A stretch of 64,000 nt of DNA from Anisakis pegreffii (GCA_035041965.1 JAPYMA010000736.1:1-64000); one strand, 5' to 3'. Shown: positions 27,732 to 40,016, numbered from the stretch's first letter. Numbers and translations: made by a program. The notes: generated by a model from the letters alone, not told the origin.

Positions 27732-30700
27732 ATGATTGACATACTCAACGCCATATTCCCTGCTAACAGCAACTGGCCACTTCTAGACGTCAAAATCTAT
27801 TATGATGAGTGAGTGCCGGTGATGATGATGAATTTAGTGCTATTGAAAGCTTAACGATCTCTACTTGTTTGTGGTTTATGAAAGGAATTCAGTGAGAAGC
27901 TAAAATTTAAAACAATTGCTTGCACTTGAAGTAATTATCGCTGGCATGGAATCGAAACGGGCAATAGGATATGGAATATGAAATGGGCAATGAAATTGAA
28001 GTGAATAGCAGCAACTAAGAATGAAAAACTTGCACCTGCTAGAGAGGATAGTGTGATATCCGGCGTCATCTAGGCTTAGGTTGATTGAGTTATGAGCTAC
28101 TAAATCTGAACTGAGCTCAACACGGATCGGGATCGATTTGCAATCAATCGGAATCTCTTGTATAGATATAGCAGGTTGATCATTCATTGATGAAAGATAT
28201 TGAACGAGAAATCTGGCTGGCGAGAGTTGATTTATGCAGATTTGGTTTTGAGTGGATTCAGAGAGATATCCACTTTAACTGAGGAGATTTTTGAGGATTT
28301 TAACGAAGTAGAACGAAGAAGTTTCTTACAATTAGATCATCCAAGCTGTTTGCTTGATTTGGATGTGATCATGTTTGGATTCTTTCTGAGATGTCTCAAT
28401 CCCAATGTGATCATGAGATAATCAGTAAAACGAGTTGTTACTTGGGAGGTGTCGAGAATCAAATTGGAGCAGTTTCGGGCATTGTTTATATGAATTTGAA
28501 AGATTTCTTACGGAAACGTATGAAGCTTAAGCCTATAAAGAGCTAAAGATTGAGCGCAACCGCTAATCTGAATTAAGGAGTTAGCTTAATTAAGGTTAAA
28601 ATTAAGTCTGAAAGCTAACTGAAATGAGATGATTGGACAATTTTGATCGTTTTGGTCATTTTCACGAGTTTAATCGGAGGTTTCTCAACTCAAACCAGCA
28701 AATTTTTCAGTCACTTCAAGTATTTTGGCTGCACCGCATGATCGACGCTCACCATTGGCCACCAACGATAGTCTGCAGCATATCAGATCAAAATCCCTGT
28801 CAGCAAATGAAATGCTCGTTCCGAGGTATCGTCGTCACACCCAAATTTTTTTGGATTCGTATCCGAAATTTTAAATCAAAACCTCAAATTCAATTATGAT
28901 TTGCGTCCGTTCTGATGATGAATGTACAATCGCTCATTTGCAGGCATTCGACGACTGCGTTGATGTGTGAACCGATATTCACCGGGAATAGTGGCACGGC
29001 CAAATGGTACCGCGATGGAATCGAAGTTGCCAATGTGACAAGGTCAGTCACCACCTTGTTGGATATGACTCGTTGAAGTGCTATCTATTAATTAATGAAG
29101 CTTTAATCCAGTCCAATAGATCCCGTTTTTGATTTCACCGTCAAATTTTCGTAAAAGCCGTTAAAATCCTAGTTCCATGCTTGCACTAGACACAGTGTTG
29201 CTCACATTCCCTGTGTTACATTAATATGCGTTGGGAGAAGTTTGCTATTGCAACATTTTCATGACTTCAAGTTCACTAAACGTTCTCTAATGCCATGCCT
29301 GTGGATTAAGAGATCCGATCGCTATCGTCCATATTTTTGAAATTTTGTTCAATTTCAGTTCGTCAAATGCTGTCCTCCTGAATCGATCCTATCACTCAGA
29401 ACAACCCGTTCCGGATGTTGGCTTCTTAATAATCACCAACATTTCAATGGGTTAGTTTTACGGGATTGTTATCGCTTGTCCTGAATGATGTTCATTTACT
29501 CCAGGATACTATCGGATTAACCGAAACTGAATGTCCATTCTAGAAAATATTGAGTGGATAAGATATCCTACTGTCATCCAGGTGTTTTGATTTCAGTGAA
29601 TAAATTTCTGTATCATTTTGGCTCGTTTCTCGGATCGATATTGAGCTGTTTGTGAATTGTTTCAATGCCCCACCACAACTCTTTTGAGGAATTGCTCATT
29701 CGTTTGTGCATAAAAATGACCAATTGCGTTTGTGAATGTAATGGGATCAGTTAACGAGCTGCAGCTGCTCACATTTTTAGCAGTTAAATTGCTAGCAAAT
29801 GCTCTCCAAAAGAAAAAAAAGCTCATCAACAACGACGAAAATCACACCTTCCCTTCACATTGTGTAATATATACGACTCTATGGATGGATCGTTTTCCAT
29901 CGGGAATATCGCAGATCAACGACGAAATCGATAGTGATCGCAGTGGTTTTGGAACAGAACCGAAGTAAATTGAGCAGTCGTGCTATCGTGAGGGAACTCT
30001 TTCGAGTGACTCATTCCCGATACGATAGAAATCCTAGAAGCTTCTAAAGAAGCTTTCAATTTCTAAGCCAAAATTTAGACTTTGGAGGGATATCAGGCTG
30101 ATATCACAACTATAGAAAAAACCCACTTGTTTGCTGGAATTTTCCTCAAATGTTTGATTCTTTTGGTTCTGTTGAGAGCGATTGTTACGGCTGCTGGATT
30201 GGGATGAGTTTGATTTAAGAGCTAGCTCTTATGAGCTGAATTCGATATGGAATTTTCTGCAGAATCAAATCTCATGTAATCCACTTAGGTGACCAAGGAG
30301 AGTACTGGTGCAGACGCGATGATACGGGTCAAATCAGCGAATCGGTTCGGCTGGTGATCGCCTACGTTGATCAATTCCCCAGCGACAGTAGACCTGTATT
30401 CAAGCCGGCTCGACCTAGTTTAGGTCAACGCGTGACCGCCGATTGTCCACCTACTCGAGCCATACCCTCACCAACGGTCACGTGGATTTTGGTAAGGAAT
30501 TTTTTCTTCTGAATAGATGGATAATGTTCGATGAAATCGCACTCATGTATCATGCTTTTAAATGAGTAGGCTTTTAGCGCTGAGCTTTCTCACATCCAAA
30601 TATCCCCCACCGCAATCCGCCATCTTTTGAAACAGGTCTGGCAGACGAGTAGTCTTTAAATTTAAATTTAAATGTTTGGAAAAGTTAAGTGGTAAGCGAT

Positions 30701-31811
30701 TTAAGGAGATTTATTGAGCCAAAGCTAGCTTATTGCTTACAGTTAGTAGGGGCCTTGTTTTCAAAAGCAAAGCAGTTTGAATTCAAAACAAATTCGAACT
30801 TGAACAGTGATTCACATGGAAAGTTTTGAGGATTTGCCATTGTCAGTGCTTTAGGTTTTAATTTTTAATCCGTCCTAAAGTGAAATTTGGTTGCCTATAT
30901 CCAGGGAAATCCCTCGGAATGATGAGTATTCATTGAATACAGTTAGGTTCTCAAATATTGTTAATGTTTGTGAGTGTGTTTGAATAATTTTTAAAATTGT
31001 TCTCTTCAGAATGGTGAGGCACTGGACAGATCCTCACGTCGTGTCAGTGTTGCTTCGAATGGGACACTGGTCATATCGCGATTTTCGGTTCAAGATATCG
31101 GCCTCTACGAGTGTGTAGTGTCGAATTTTGCGGGTCGGACGAGTGCAAAAGTATTTTTGGATGCTAAACGGCTGATGGATGGCCGTTTTGAGGGTTCGTT
31201 TCGGCTCAGTTTTCCTATCTGACTCAACGCTATCGGCTCTGATCGAAATTGTGCATTTCAGAGATTATTGATACGTCGATGTTCACGAAGACGTGTCAAA
31301 ATTTATTCCAAAATGGAGTTCTCTGGTTTCTGATTGGATGTCTTGCGACAAGGTTCGTTATAATTCGAGATCTTTTGGATGGGATATGGCAGATACAGTT
31401 GATTGAAATTTGAGGTCGTGATAGAGGTCATTTGAAGGCATTTATCCCCAGAAGACATTTATCCATGGTCTTAGCCAAACTTAAGTCAATTATTCTGCAA
31501 ATAAGTTACCAACTTGAGCCAGGAAATTAAAAACTAATAAGGAATTAAATTATTTATTTGAAACCCCAAAAAAATCCAAAAATAATAATTTTAGCTGTGT
31601 TGTACTGATTTATTTGATCTGTGCGATGCTGTTTCTGAGGCCCGGCAATCGCAACCGTATCACGCTACGGCCAGCCCTATTTCTGAGGGCTCATCCAAGC
31701 CTAGCGCCAGGTTTCCGTAAGGTGATCGCTCCGACTCCGGATCTTTACACAGGCGGACGGCGACCTCTCCAGCATCAGCATCAGCAGCAGAATACCCAGC
31801 AACTCCTGTGA
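27732..31811 (+). CDS. two-Ig-domain single-pass membrane protein
   Basis: Probable cell-surface adhesion or recognition protein; the ligand is unknown. Seven exons join in phase: 27732-27808, 28944-29042, 29359-29450, 30289-30491, 31010-31193, 31262-31352 and 31595-31811, for 320 residues. Ig domain 1 shows LMCEP, AKWYRDG and DQGEYWC; Ig domain 2 shows VTADCPP, VTWIL and DIGLYECVVSN, so both have the B- and F-strand cysteines and the core tryptophan. NVT, NRS, NIS and NGT sequons lie in the Ig part. A hydrophobic segment (VLWFLIGCLAT, then CVVLIYLICAMLFL) crosses exons 6-7, followed by a short basic, Gln/His-rich tail. The first exon gives no convincing signal peptide, and a stop (TGA) lies just upstream in frame, so a further 5' exon may be missing. 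Size and layout recall nematode ZIG/IGCM-type proteins, but orthology is not established. Confidence 0.82.
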
Positions 31812-32000
31812 TTCTGCGAACGCGACCTGTGGAGGTGGCGAATTGTAGTCGGTGACGAGAACGAACTTACTGGCAGAATCTCATCTTGTAAAGTATCATG
31901 ATAAGAGCTGTTTATCTGTTTAATACAATACAATGTAATATAATGTAAGAGGAGGAAGTCTTCTGCTAAAATTTCTGCGTGTTGGCTTATGTTCTAATCC

Positions 32001-32180
32001 GTGACCGGTTAATCTGCCTAAAGACATTCAACCCAACGGCAGTTTGCCTAACTTACGGTTTTCAAATGGATATTTCGCTTGATAGACAAGCTGTCCGTTA
32101 GGTAAACTGTCCGTTAGGCAATGTGTCTTCAGGCAAGCTGTCATTAGGCTAAACCTCTTTAGGCGGATTAACCGGGTACC
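32001..32180 (+). repeat. palindromic GCCTAAAGAC element, full-length copy
   Basis: Begins GTGACCGGTTAATCTGCC and ends GGCGGATTAACCGGGTACC, so the ends are inverted. The interior repeats short motifs in both orientations: GCCTAAAGACA, GTTTGCCTAAC, CTGTCCGTTAGGCAA, GTCTTTAGGC. It shares this architecture with copies at 45470, 56361 and 60781. It has no open frame, consistent with a non-autonomous foldback or MITE-like element. Confidence 0.85.
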
Positions 32181-33291
32181 ATTCTAATCATACGCAAACA
32201 AAAGTGGGGATTTCATCAGACGCTCTTCAACAAAACAATCGCTCTCGTTCACCATCTTTAAGGGGTTTTGGCTTTGCTATGATAACTCCTATTCGTTATC
32301 CGTCATCAAATAAGGGCTTCCAAAAGCAGAGTCGGGAGATCGGATATCTCAGTCTGAAGACATTATCGTCTCAAATTTGCCATTTCATGCTGAGTGTATA
32401 CATATACTATATTCTGTTGATTTTTGTTTTGTGTATTATACTTTATATTCTATTCGATACGGGTACTATTGATGGCTTTGTTTTTTGCGTTGCTTTATGA
32501 AGATTAAGAAGGCATTTTACTTCTAAGACAAATCTCGCGTATTCAAACTCATTGATGAATTCAAACTCTTTCAGTTCAAAATGAGAATTTTTAAAGAGAT
32601 AAAAGAGATCCGTTGGGTTGGATTGATAAATAGTTTCTAAAAATGATCAATTCGTAATCCTTATTTTTGGGGTTCGATTGAACAATCCATCAATGAGTTT
32701 GGATTATCTTGATATGCACACATTACGAATAAATGTTTCTTTTCGATTTTGTTTAATGGACTGATGATATTAATTGACAGAATAAACACCGAAAGGACAT
32801 ATTGACCAATAAGACAACGGCAAAACGCGACAGATTTTTATTTTCAGACTGATATAAAGGAGGAGTTGGGGAACTCATTTTGAGAATTTCAGTGGTTTGG
32901 ATTGGCTCAAATGGAAGCCTAAACTTGCCTGAAGATAATACATCGGCATAGGCTTTCAGCTGTGGACACTTGACTTATATATTTCAGCTTCGGATATTAA
33001 GTCAACAGTGTTCAACACTGCCGAATAAATTGTGAAACATTTTCAGAGGGTCGATATAAACGCCGATGGCGATTCTTTTTCTCTATTTTCAGGTCTTTGG
33101 TATAATAATTTTCATTCGTTATCGATGAAATAAGGGATTCCAAATCCAAGAATCAAAATCGATGAATCCTTACAAAGGAAACGATACAAATCTCTCTCAA
33201 AGCTGGTTAATCTCGGTTTATCAGCCGATCTGAAACTTAAGTGGTTTCCATGACGTAAGTCATCTTGAGCTTAAGCCATTTTCCATGATCA

Positions 33292-33690
33292 TTAGGGATT
33301 ACTTTCAGGATTTGCTTCAGAAGGGTTGTCAGTAGAACTGGAAGTACTCTTATCATTCTTATCATTATCATTGCGATCACTGATATTACTAATATCGTTG
33401 CTGTTCCCGTAATTGTTGCTGTTATTATGGTCATCGCTCAAGGTTTTGGTAGTACAAGTAGCAGGTGGAATACCGGTGGACCGGCTGGGATCAACCCCAG
33501 ATCTGATACGCTTCTTCGACGTAGAAGGCAATCTGATCTTGTGCTTCAACGCTACCGTATGATTTCGACGATTATTGGAGTACTTGTTGAGTAGACTCGC
33601 GATATAGGTATTGCATCTGAACGAAGAGATCCTTGGCTTCTGCTCATCACCACCGGAATTGCCGTTGCTGGATCTTTGTGCTCGTTTCAA
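33292..33690 (-). CDS. possible additional exon, low-complexity polar tail
   Basis: On the minus strand an ATAATTCAG acceptor is followed by a 133-codon open stretch that begins LKRAQRSSNGNSGG, has a basic middle (KHKIRLPSTSKKR) and ends in an Asn/Asp/Ser-rich tail and a stop at 33292. It could be the last exon of the zinc-finger-like gene upstream. However, the good donor in that gene's exon at 34302 (CGCT followed by GTAAGC) leaves phase 1, while this exon needs phase 0. A missing middle exon or a chance open frame is therefore possible. Confidence 0.35.
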   Translation of the reverse strand: MKRAQRSSNGNSGGDEQKPRISSFRCNTYIASLLNKYSNNRRNHTVALKHKIRLPSTSKKRIRSGVDPSRSTGIPPATCTTKTLSDDHNNSNNYGNSNDISNISDRNDNDKNDKSTSSSTDNPSEANPESNP

Positions 33691-34233
33691 CTGAATTATC
33701 TGATGTCTGACTGAATATTGGCAAATAACTCGAATCTTACATGAATTAGTTTCTGTAGAAGCGTTGATTTCATCGAGAGCCAGCTCTAATTGATGCTCTA
33801 CTGATTGGTTTTTGATAGATTTGATGAAAATTTTGTAGATTCGATAAAATTCCTGGTTTCGGTTCAGATTTTTTAGAGGACTGTTTCAAGCGATTCTTAG
33901 AGATTGCAGATGTGACGTTGGGAACTCATCAGAAGTTTATCAAAATTCGGCAACTATAAAATTTCGACAATGGATTGAAATTAATGCAAGAGTGGATTGA
34001 AGCTAGTAGTTTTAACTCGGTTTGGTCGATTGAATTTAAGGAAGAAGTGACTGTGAGATGAGTCCTTGGTCAAAATGAAGGTTATAAGTAGAGGTAAGTT
34101 TATCTAGATATGATAATAAGGGTGGATGAGGAAGCAACATTTAGGAGGTTTTAAGTATCTTTCAAAAAATTTCTAATTCTTATCGACTGATCGTTTTAGT
34201 GGATTATTATTGATCAGCTCTCAGTGATCAGGA

Positions 34234-37108
34234 CTACTGCCTTGGTGGCTTACAGCGAAATCCGTCTGGGTGATTTTCACTGTTTATGCGGTGGTATGCT
34301 GACTGGAATAATGGAGCATCCAGAATCAGGAATTTTTTAAAATAATATTTGCTGCAGTCAACAAACCTTGCTGTGTTTTGTGGTCTCTTCAATTTCAACG
34401 TGATGATTAACGGTGGACTTCGCTCTGTCACTACACTCGGTGCATTCGTAGCCAAGCATTCTATGTGCTACTATTGGTCTACAGCTACGGATGCTGACGC
34501 CAGGTGCAGCTACTCCCTTGTGAACCTTAAACTTTTAAGCAAATTCATCGCAAAACTTCTTTAACATCTCAATAGTTGGGCTAATTGTATGAGTTTGCTC
34601 TGATTTGAAATTTTTCCTAGTTCATTTTAAAATTTTCTATCCACTAGAACTAAAATGCTAGAGTCCTATGGCGATTCCAGACCAAATATTGTGATTCCAG
34701 ATCAACACAGGAATATCCCATTGCAGCACTTAAAAACCTTTCATCCAATGTTACTGCTTGAACGATTATAAAGAATCCGAACTTAAAAAAACGTCACTGC
34801 TCAGCCTTACTGTGAACTGAGCTGAAGCTGGTCTAAGCTACGAAATCTTGAGTATTTGCCTGATAAAGGTCTCAAATTTTGAGCAGTGCAGTGTAATCGA
34901 GCATCAGGTGAAGGCCTCCTCAAATTGAGCCTAGAGCCTAGAGCCTAGTTGGCGATCACTAAACTCTCCTCACCTTAGCACATTCCCCGCAGAAGGCGTT
35001 GCGCTCAGCCGAATGCGCTTGTTGCACTGGAGGATTGTTATCAATGCTCACTGATAATTCCGTTGTTTCTATTCGATGATTATTATTGTAATGGTGGTGG
35101 TGATAATCATCTACTGCCTCCATTTTCATGAGTTCTTTTGGTTTGTTTGATGTCGAATTATGAGCTGGTTTTGAAGATGCTGACTGGTGAGGTTGTGATC
35201 TGCCGTGACATGCACTCGTACAAAATACCACCTGAAGGGGAGATCTTAAAAATCCTTTTGCTCTAACACAGAAGATCATTTCGAGATGGCCAAAATCTTA
35301 ATCTTCATTTGTTAAAGATGTCGTTCGAGGACGAAACTATTCATTTGTTTGAATAATTCACAAACGGCAATGCCTTCTCGCCAGTTAAGAAGCGCTCTAA
35401 ATAAGTGTTACTATCGTAGGTGTATACTAGGAAATGGAATGCGAAGTTTCAAGTTTCAAGGAATCAGGCCATTTGTGGCTTCGTTCCGCCGACCATTTCA
35501 GTTTATTCAAGCTCAAGAAAACGCAAGAGCAATGTTATAGGAAGAAATTTAATAGCTTTTTACCCGTTTGTGTGCAAATGTATACGTTTAAAATACCTGA
35601 GGTTGCTTGTTGTTCGTGCTGACTTAAATGAGCCTCATAGGTGACCGTATCGGCGTATGTCGAGAAGCAATGAGGGCACATATGATACGGTAGATCATCG
35701 TCCTTCGAAGGCATTGAGGTAGCCTCCTCTGATCGACTTTTTGCCGTTTCATCACTGAGTTGACATCTGAATATTGAATAGCTATTCGAGATCGATTTCA
35801 GTCGTCAGTGGCCATCAAGCAAATTTATATAATCATTGAATTTTGTCTAGTTCTCAAATAAATTCACAGAAATCTTTGAAATATCTTCATTTTTAAGTTC
35901 TTTTAGGAGTTTATTTTGATTTTAGCTGTTCAAATGAAAATTATAAGTGAAAATTTGCAGAGAATGTTGTCGATGGAATCTAATGAACTGGATAATCTTA
36001 CCGACTAATACCAATACTCGCTGTTGTTTTCGGAGACAACGGAGCCAGCGGTAGAATTGCTTGTGGAAAGCGACATGGGCACGGATTTTATCAGCTCATT
36101 CCGATTGAAATCTGAATTGTGCTGGTGTCTTTCTTTTGCAATTATCTCTAGTTCGATTGATGATTTGAGTTTGATACAAACGAAATTTGGTGTGCCAACG
36201 GCACGCAAATATTTGACGCGATAAGTGCATGCTATATTATCGAGCCACCAGTAAATTGGTGCAAAATTTAACCAAACCTAGTGATGAGTTCTGGAATGCT
36301 GGTGGGGAGCTGCATTGGTCGAATTTCAATGAGATTGGCTCAAAACTGTAGAAGAGGGCCGGAAAATGATCCACCATATGGTGGATGAACTCGAGACGAG
36401 TGGCGAAGGTTCGTCTACATTGACGACATCCGCCGATTGCCAGAGGTACCGCCGCCGTCATCGACGTGGGCAACGGCTCGGACATAGCGTTAAACGGTTG
36501 AGGTCGTCTCAGCGGCTGGAGCTGAAATACGAAGGCGAATGCGATCGAATCATTAAAATCGTTCTAATCTGATGGAATTTTGGATGATCGTTTATGAAGG
36601 ATGGTTGTGATTTCACATGAATGCCATGAAAGTCTTGCAGAGAGAGATACCACTTAGTTGGAATCCATCCACAAATGTTGCAGTATCGAATGCGCAAGGT
36701 AATTTATTTAGTAGTTCTTGAAATTGTTTTGAAATTAATCCATTTCAGAGTTTGAAAAGCTTCAAAATCTTCACTGATTACGTTGGATTCATTGAAATTC
36801 TCCCTTCGAAACGTTAAAATATGAGGGGAGCTAACTCGTAATTGTCGTGTTGTTGAGTTGTTGGAAGACTTCAGTCTCTCGGATGCGCCAGTTCTAGTTC
36901 CAGTTCCAGAGCTGCTGCCTGACCTAACAGTTAGGTGCTCTGCTTCGGCTCTATTGCCTAGATGAGGAGTCAAATGGACTGATGATTTGGTGGAATGCAC
37001 ACTGACTCCAAGAACATCAATGAGTTCATCTAGGCGACTTCGTTTTCTTGATGATCCGACTGAGCCGGGGCTGACAGAAGAGCTGGCTTCGACTTTGGAC
37101 GATAACAT
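34234..37108 (-). CDS. C2H2 zinc-finger-like protein
   Basis: Likely a nuclear nucleic-acid-binding protein; target unknown. Six minus-strand exons agree in phase: 37108-36782, 36521-36278, 36111-36018, 35766-35586, 35231-34974 and 34302-34234, about 390 residues. Exon 1 starts with ATG directly after a TTTAG acceptor and encodes a Ser-rich region with a basic RKRSR patch. Exon 2 carries one finger (CRQC, then HHMVDH). Exon 4 carries another (CPHC, then HLSQH). Exon 5 has a His/Asn-rich stretch (DDYHHHHYNNNH) and ends FCGECAK, which looks like the first half of a finger, but exon 6 does not supply a standard His pair. The exon 4 donor is uncertain: GTATTT at 35596 would shift the frame, so GTATAC at 35585 is used. 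The 3' end may extend further through the GTAAGC in the last exon. Family not recognised beyond the fingers. Confidence 0.68.
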
Positions 37109-37120
37109 CTAAATTTAAAG
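37109..37120 (-). promoter_or_regulatory. candidate trans-splice acceptor abutting the ATG
   Basis: On the minus strand a T/A-rich ...AAATTTAG sequence ends exactly one base before the ATG at 37108. The open frame just upstream (37224-37110) reads in a different frame and cannot be joined to it by an intron of reasonable size, so this acceptor probably receives a spliced leader or a 5' UTR exon. Confidence 0.4.
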
Positions 37121-37404
37121 GATTCAGTGGGACTACTATCCTGCTGAATGCATCTGATTAATAACTCGTGTGCTGAATGCAAGATATAATTCAGGTCACG
37201 GCATAAATCACGGTTCGTTGCCACTGTTTTCAGAGTTCTAATTAGGTCAGCTCAATTTATCACTGCTCATTGGGCACTTTCCATCCCATTCTGAGATATA
37301 GACCAGTAAATTTGGCATCTCCCGGACATCTAAGAGCATATGAATCCAGATAGATCATCCCAAAAACGATGACGGCTCAGAACTAACTAATAACTATTGT
37401 TCTT

Positions 37405-37570
37405 GGCAATTTTAGGCAACACGATAAAACTGATCAAGTTTACGATTAGAAGCATGTGATCTAGACTTGATCACCGAAATATTCACGATCACAATAGATT
37501 CTGGAGGATTCTCGGTACTGAATGGTGACATCACGATAGCGTTTGAAAGATTCATTCGATGAGATCGATA
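37405..37570 (+). repeat. dispersed direct repeat, copy 1
   Basis: Shares an ordered series of blocks with 38306-38470: GGCAA followed by AACTGATCAAGTTTACGAT, AGAAGC, GAAATATTCACGATCACA and GGTACTG.ATGGTGA.ATCACGA. Small indels separate the blocks. The two copies are about 900 bases apart in the same orientation and flank the possible exon at 37702-38030. Confidence 0.8.
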
Positions 37571-37701
37571 TTATGGGAGAAGTATGAAAGAAATAAGGTA
37601 AACAGTGAGAAAATTTTCGGTACAATTGAAACTACTGTCAAATCGTGTGAAATCTATCCAGTTTCAAAGCAAAAAAAAGTTTCTTTGAATGGCAAATTCA
37701 C

Positions 37702-38030
37702 TTAGATGTGAAAAGTATGAAATATATCTGAGAAAATAGCTGAGGTAAAGCCGTCGGACGTGATGTTGATGAGGAATAAACACGATTGAGCAGCATTCGC
37801 ATGAAATTGTTGTGCTGGACTCAAAGCGATTCTTCTGCCCGAGGCTGTTTTCATATAATAGCGTGAGAGTGCCATATGGGGACACCTTGGGCAAGCCTCA
37901 AGGCATTCAACGTTCCCATTCACGGCTTTAACCCTCTGGCTAGTGCTATCGTTATTATTATTAACAATATTACTCCTATTAATATTACTCCTATTAATTT
38001 CTATGGCTAGGTTAAAGCGAGCTTCACTAA
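37702..38030 (-). CDS. possible orphan exon with CPRC motif
   Basis: On the minus strand an ACAATTAG acceptor is followed by an open stretch of about 110 codons. It has an Asn-rich part and then a cysteine-bearing part (ECLEACPRCPHMALSRYY, later AAQSCLF). The CPRC pair and the GC-richer codons suggest protein coding. No donor was found that joins it in phase to the zinc-finger-like gene downstream, so it may belong to another gene, be a relic, or be chance. Confidence 0.3.
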
Positions 38031-38305
38031 TTGTAAGTATCCGTCTCGAAATAAAGGAAGTAATTTTTGTGGCTGTGAGATTCAGACGGCGTTTCAAGGA
38101 AAATTTTGCGTCTGGAAGTTTTTTTAAGCAGTTTCATGGTTAATATATCGAGCAATTAAAAATTTGATGGGACTCAGCGATTTTAATGATTGTTGATTAA
38201 TTCACCTCATTTCTAGTCGGTCGGCATGACGATAATCAGAGCAGTGAACTGGTGCTATTGACAAATTATTAGTTGCACAATTAGAAATATTCGAAATATT
38301 AGAAA

Positions 38306-38470
38306 TAATTTTGGGCAATGCGATAGAACTGATCAAGTTTACGATCAGAAGCTGATCTGATCTTAAATTGATCACTAGAAATATTCACGATCACAGTAGA
38401 GATTCGTCTGGAGGGTGCTCGGTACTGGATGGTGATATCACGACAGCATCTGCATCGCTTGATACTAGCC
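38306..38470 (+). repeat. dispersed direct repeat, copy 2
   Basis: Second copy of the segment at 37405-37570, matching in order with small insertions near 38365 (extra TGATCTGATCTTAA) and 38400. It sits upstream, in minus-strand terms, of the possible exon at 37702-38030. Confidence 0.8.
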
Positions 38471-39400
38471 AAATATTTTAGCCTTCCTTAATTTCGTCTA
38501 AACTCGATAGTACTGAATAACTCATCGATTGGAGGATATCAAAGTCAGTCTCGAATTAAATTGTGTTTACTCAGTATGACTAGAAGGTTGAAATGAAATC
38601 TTTCATGGTATTTTATTTGATATTGCCTCGTTCCAATGTAAACCCTAGTCATTGGCTTGGCCACTTCTGCGAGCTCATTTTCTGGATTTGAGTGGTACTT
38701 TCGTCGGTCAATCTCGAAAATGAATTCGAATACCATGTGGATAAATAGGAGTCGAATAGACATTCTGCATTGTCATTCCTTACGACAAGTACATCAGATC
38801 GTTTGCTGTGTCCATGGATATATTTGAAAATGATTTTCTCAGCCTTGTAGTTGACAATTTCAAAAGGATGTAGTTGACAATTTTGTGTCAATTTCACACT
38901 GAATTTTTGCTAATCTTCATTTTGGGATTATGAATTCATCCAAAATTCAGTCCAAAATGAATGAGTTCGCTAAATTTCTTCCGTATATTTGCAGTTTTAT
39001 TGTTCTAACCTAAGCAAATCTTCCTAGAGGACTGATTTTGAGATTCGTTTATGAATTCACGATGAAGAAATCAAGTTAACAGGCCGGTTACTACACTTCG
39101 GCCTCATAGATGAGATTCTAGTTCAGTTGAAATTTTGATCTTTTCCTTACCGAGGCTTGGAAAGCGTCAAAATGAATCAAATAATCATGATTGCGTATTG
39201 ATTTCGTTTGTTCGCTTTTTTGATAATCCGATGTGACAAAATTAGGCGAGAATGACGAATAATTGTCTCGGAGAGCGATTTCGCTCTAGCTGGTGGATGT
39301 ACTTTTGATTAATGTTTTGGATCTTGGATGTTGATGGCGCTAGTTTTTGAGTGGCTAATCGTGAATATGATTGATGGATTATTTGAGTGTTGTGGATTGT

Positions 39401-39427
39401 TTGATTGATTGATTGATTGATTGATTG
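39401..39427 (+). repeat. TTGA tetranucleotide repeat
   Basis: About six uninterrupted TTGA units. Related ATTGATGG and TTTGAT sequences on both sides make a wider degenerate tract. Confidence 0.95.
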
Positions 39428-40016
39428 GCAAATTATTAGTTGATAGTTTGATCAATCAAGATAGATCATTTGATCTATCATTCAGCAAATCATTTCACAT
39501 TTCCTATCTAAGGCTCTCCAAGATCACTCCAGTTATCACTATCACAGCTGATTGCTTTTCTCATCCACATTTGACATGACGATTTTGCATTTTTTAAAAT
39601 TCCATCCACTAAAAGCAGCCGTGTGAATTTTCAACAAACACGAAGGATGTCTTCAATTTTTTGGTATCAAATTTGGCGACGAGGCTTCTTCCTGTCATAA
39701 ATAATAAAAAATCACTTCTTCTCATCTGGAAATTAAAAAATTGCCTTTTCAGTTGATTAATAAATGTGTCACGCAAGCTTCACTAGCACTTGCGATGTTG
39801 AATTGAGTGCCGCATAAAAAACAGATGTCATGGCGTCATTAAAGTGAGAAAATTAATTAGTAGTTACCAATGGGCATATGGAATCGATGACGTTTTCAGT
39901 TCTTAGGGAATTCTGAAGTAAATTTTCGTCATTCTGCAAATGAAATTTATCAGCCAGCTGCATAGATACTGTGATCTGGAACCAGGAACCATCGATGAAG
40001 TATACTGTAGAGTAGT

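Larger units (their letters stand above)
31812..34233. other. intergenic between convergent Ig and zinc-finger-like genes
   Basis: Holds a palindromic repeat copy (32001-32180) and a possible extra minus-strand exon (33292-33690), both listed separately. Otherwise AT-rich sequence with nothing recognised. The two flanking genes point towards each other, so both 3' UTRs should lie here. Confidence 0.5.

Noticed and set aside
32001..32180. Interstitial telomere array (TTAGGC words)
   Set aside because: TTAGGC occurs in scattered single words in both orientations, embedded in GTCTTTAGGCAA-type units, not as a head-to-tail hexamer array. The same layout in other copies shows that it is a dispersed repeat.
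34959..35279. Separate His-rich gene on the minus strand
   Set aside because: Its core (35231-34974) is bounded by a CTTCAG acceptor and a GTGAGG donor that fit the zinc-finger-like gene in phase, so it was taken as an exon of that gene.
36509..36697. Extra zinc finger (CNICGWIPTKWYLSL...HGIH) on the minus strand
   Set aside because: The spacing is tempting, but a stop lies in frame just upstream and no AG acceptor falls between the stop and the first cysteine. The exons on either side also join in phase without it.
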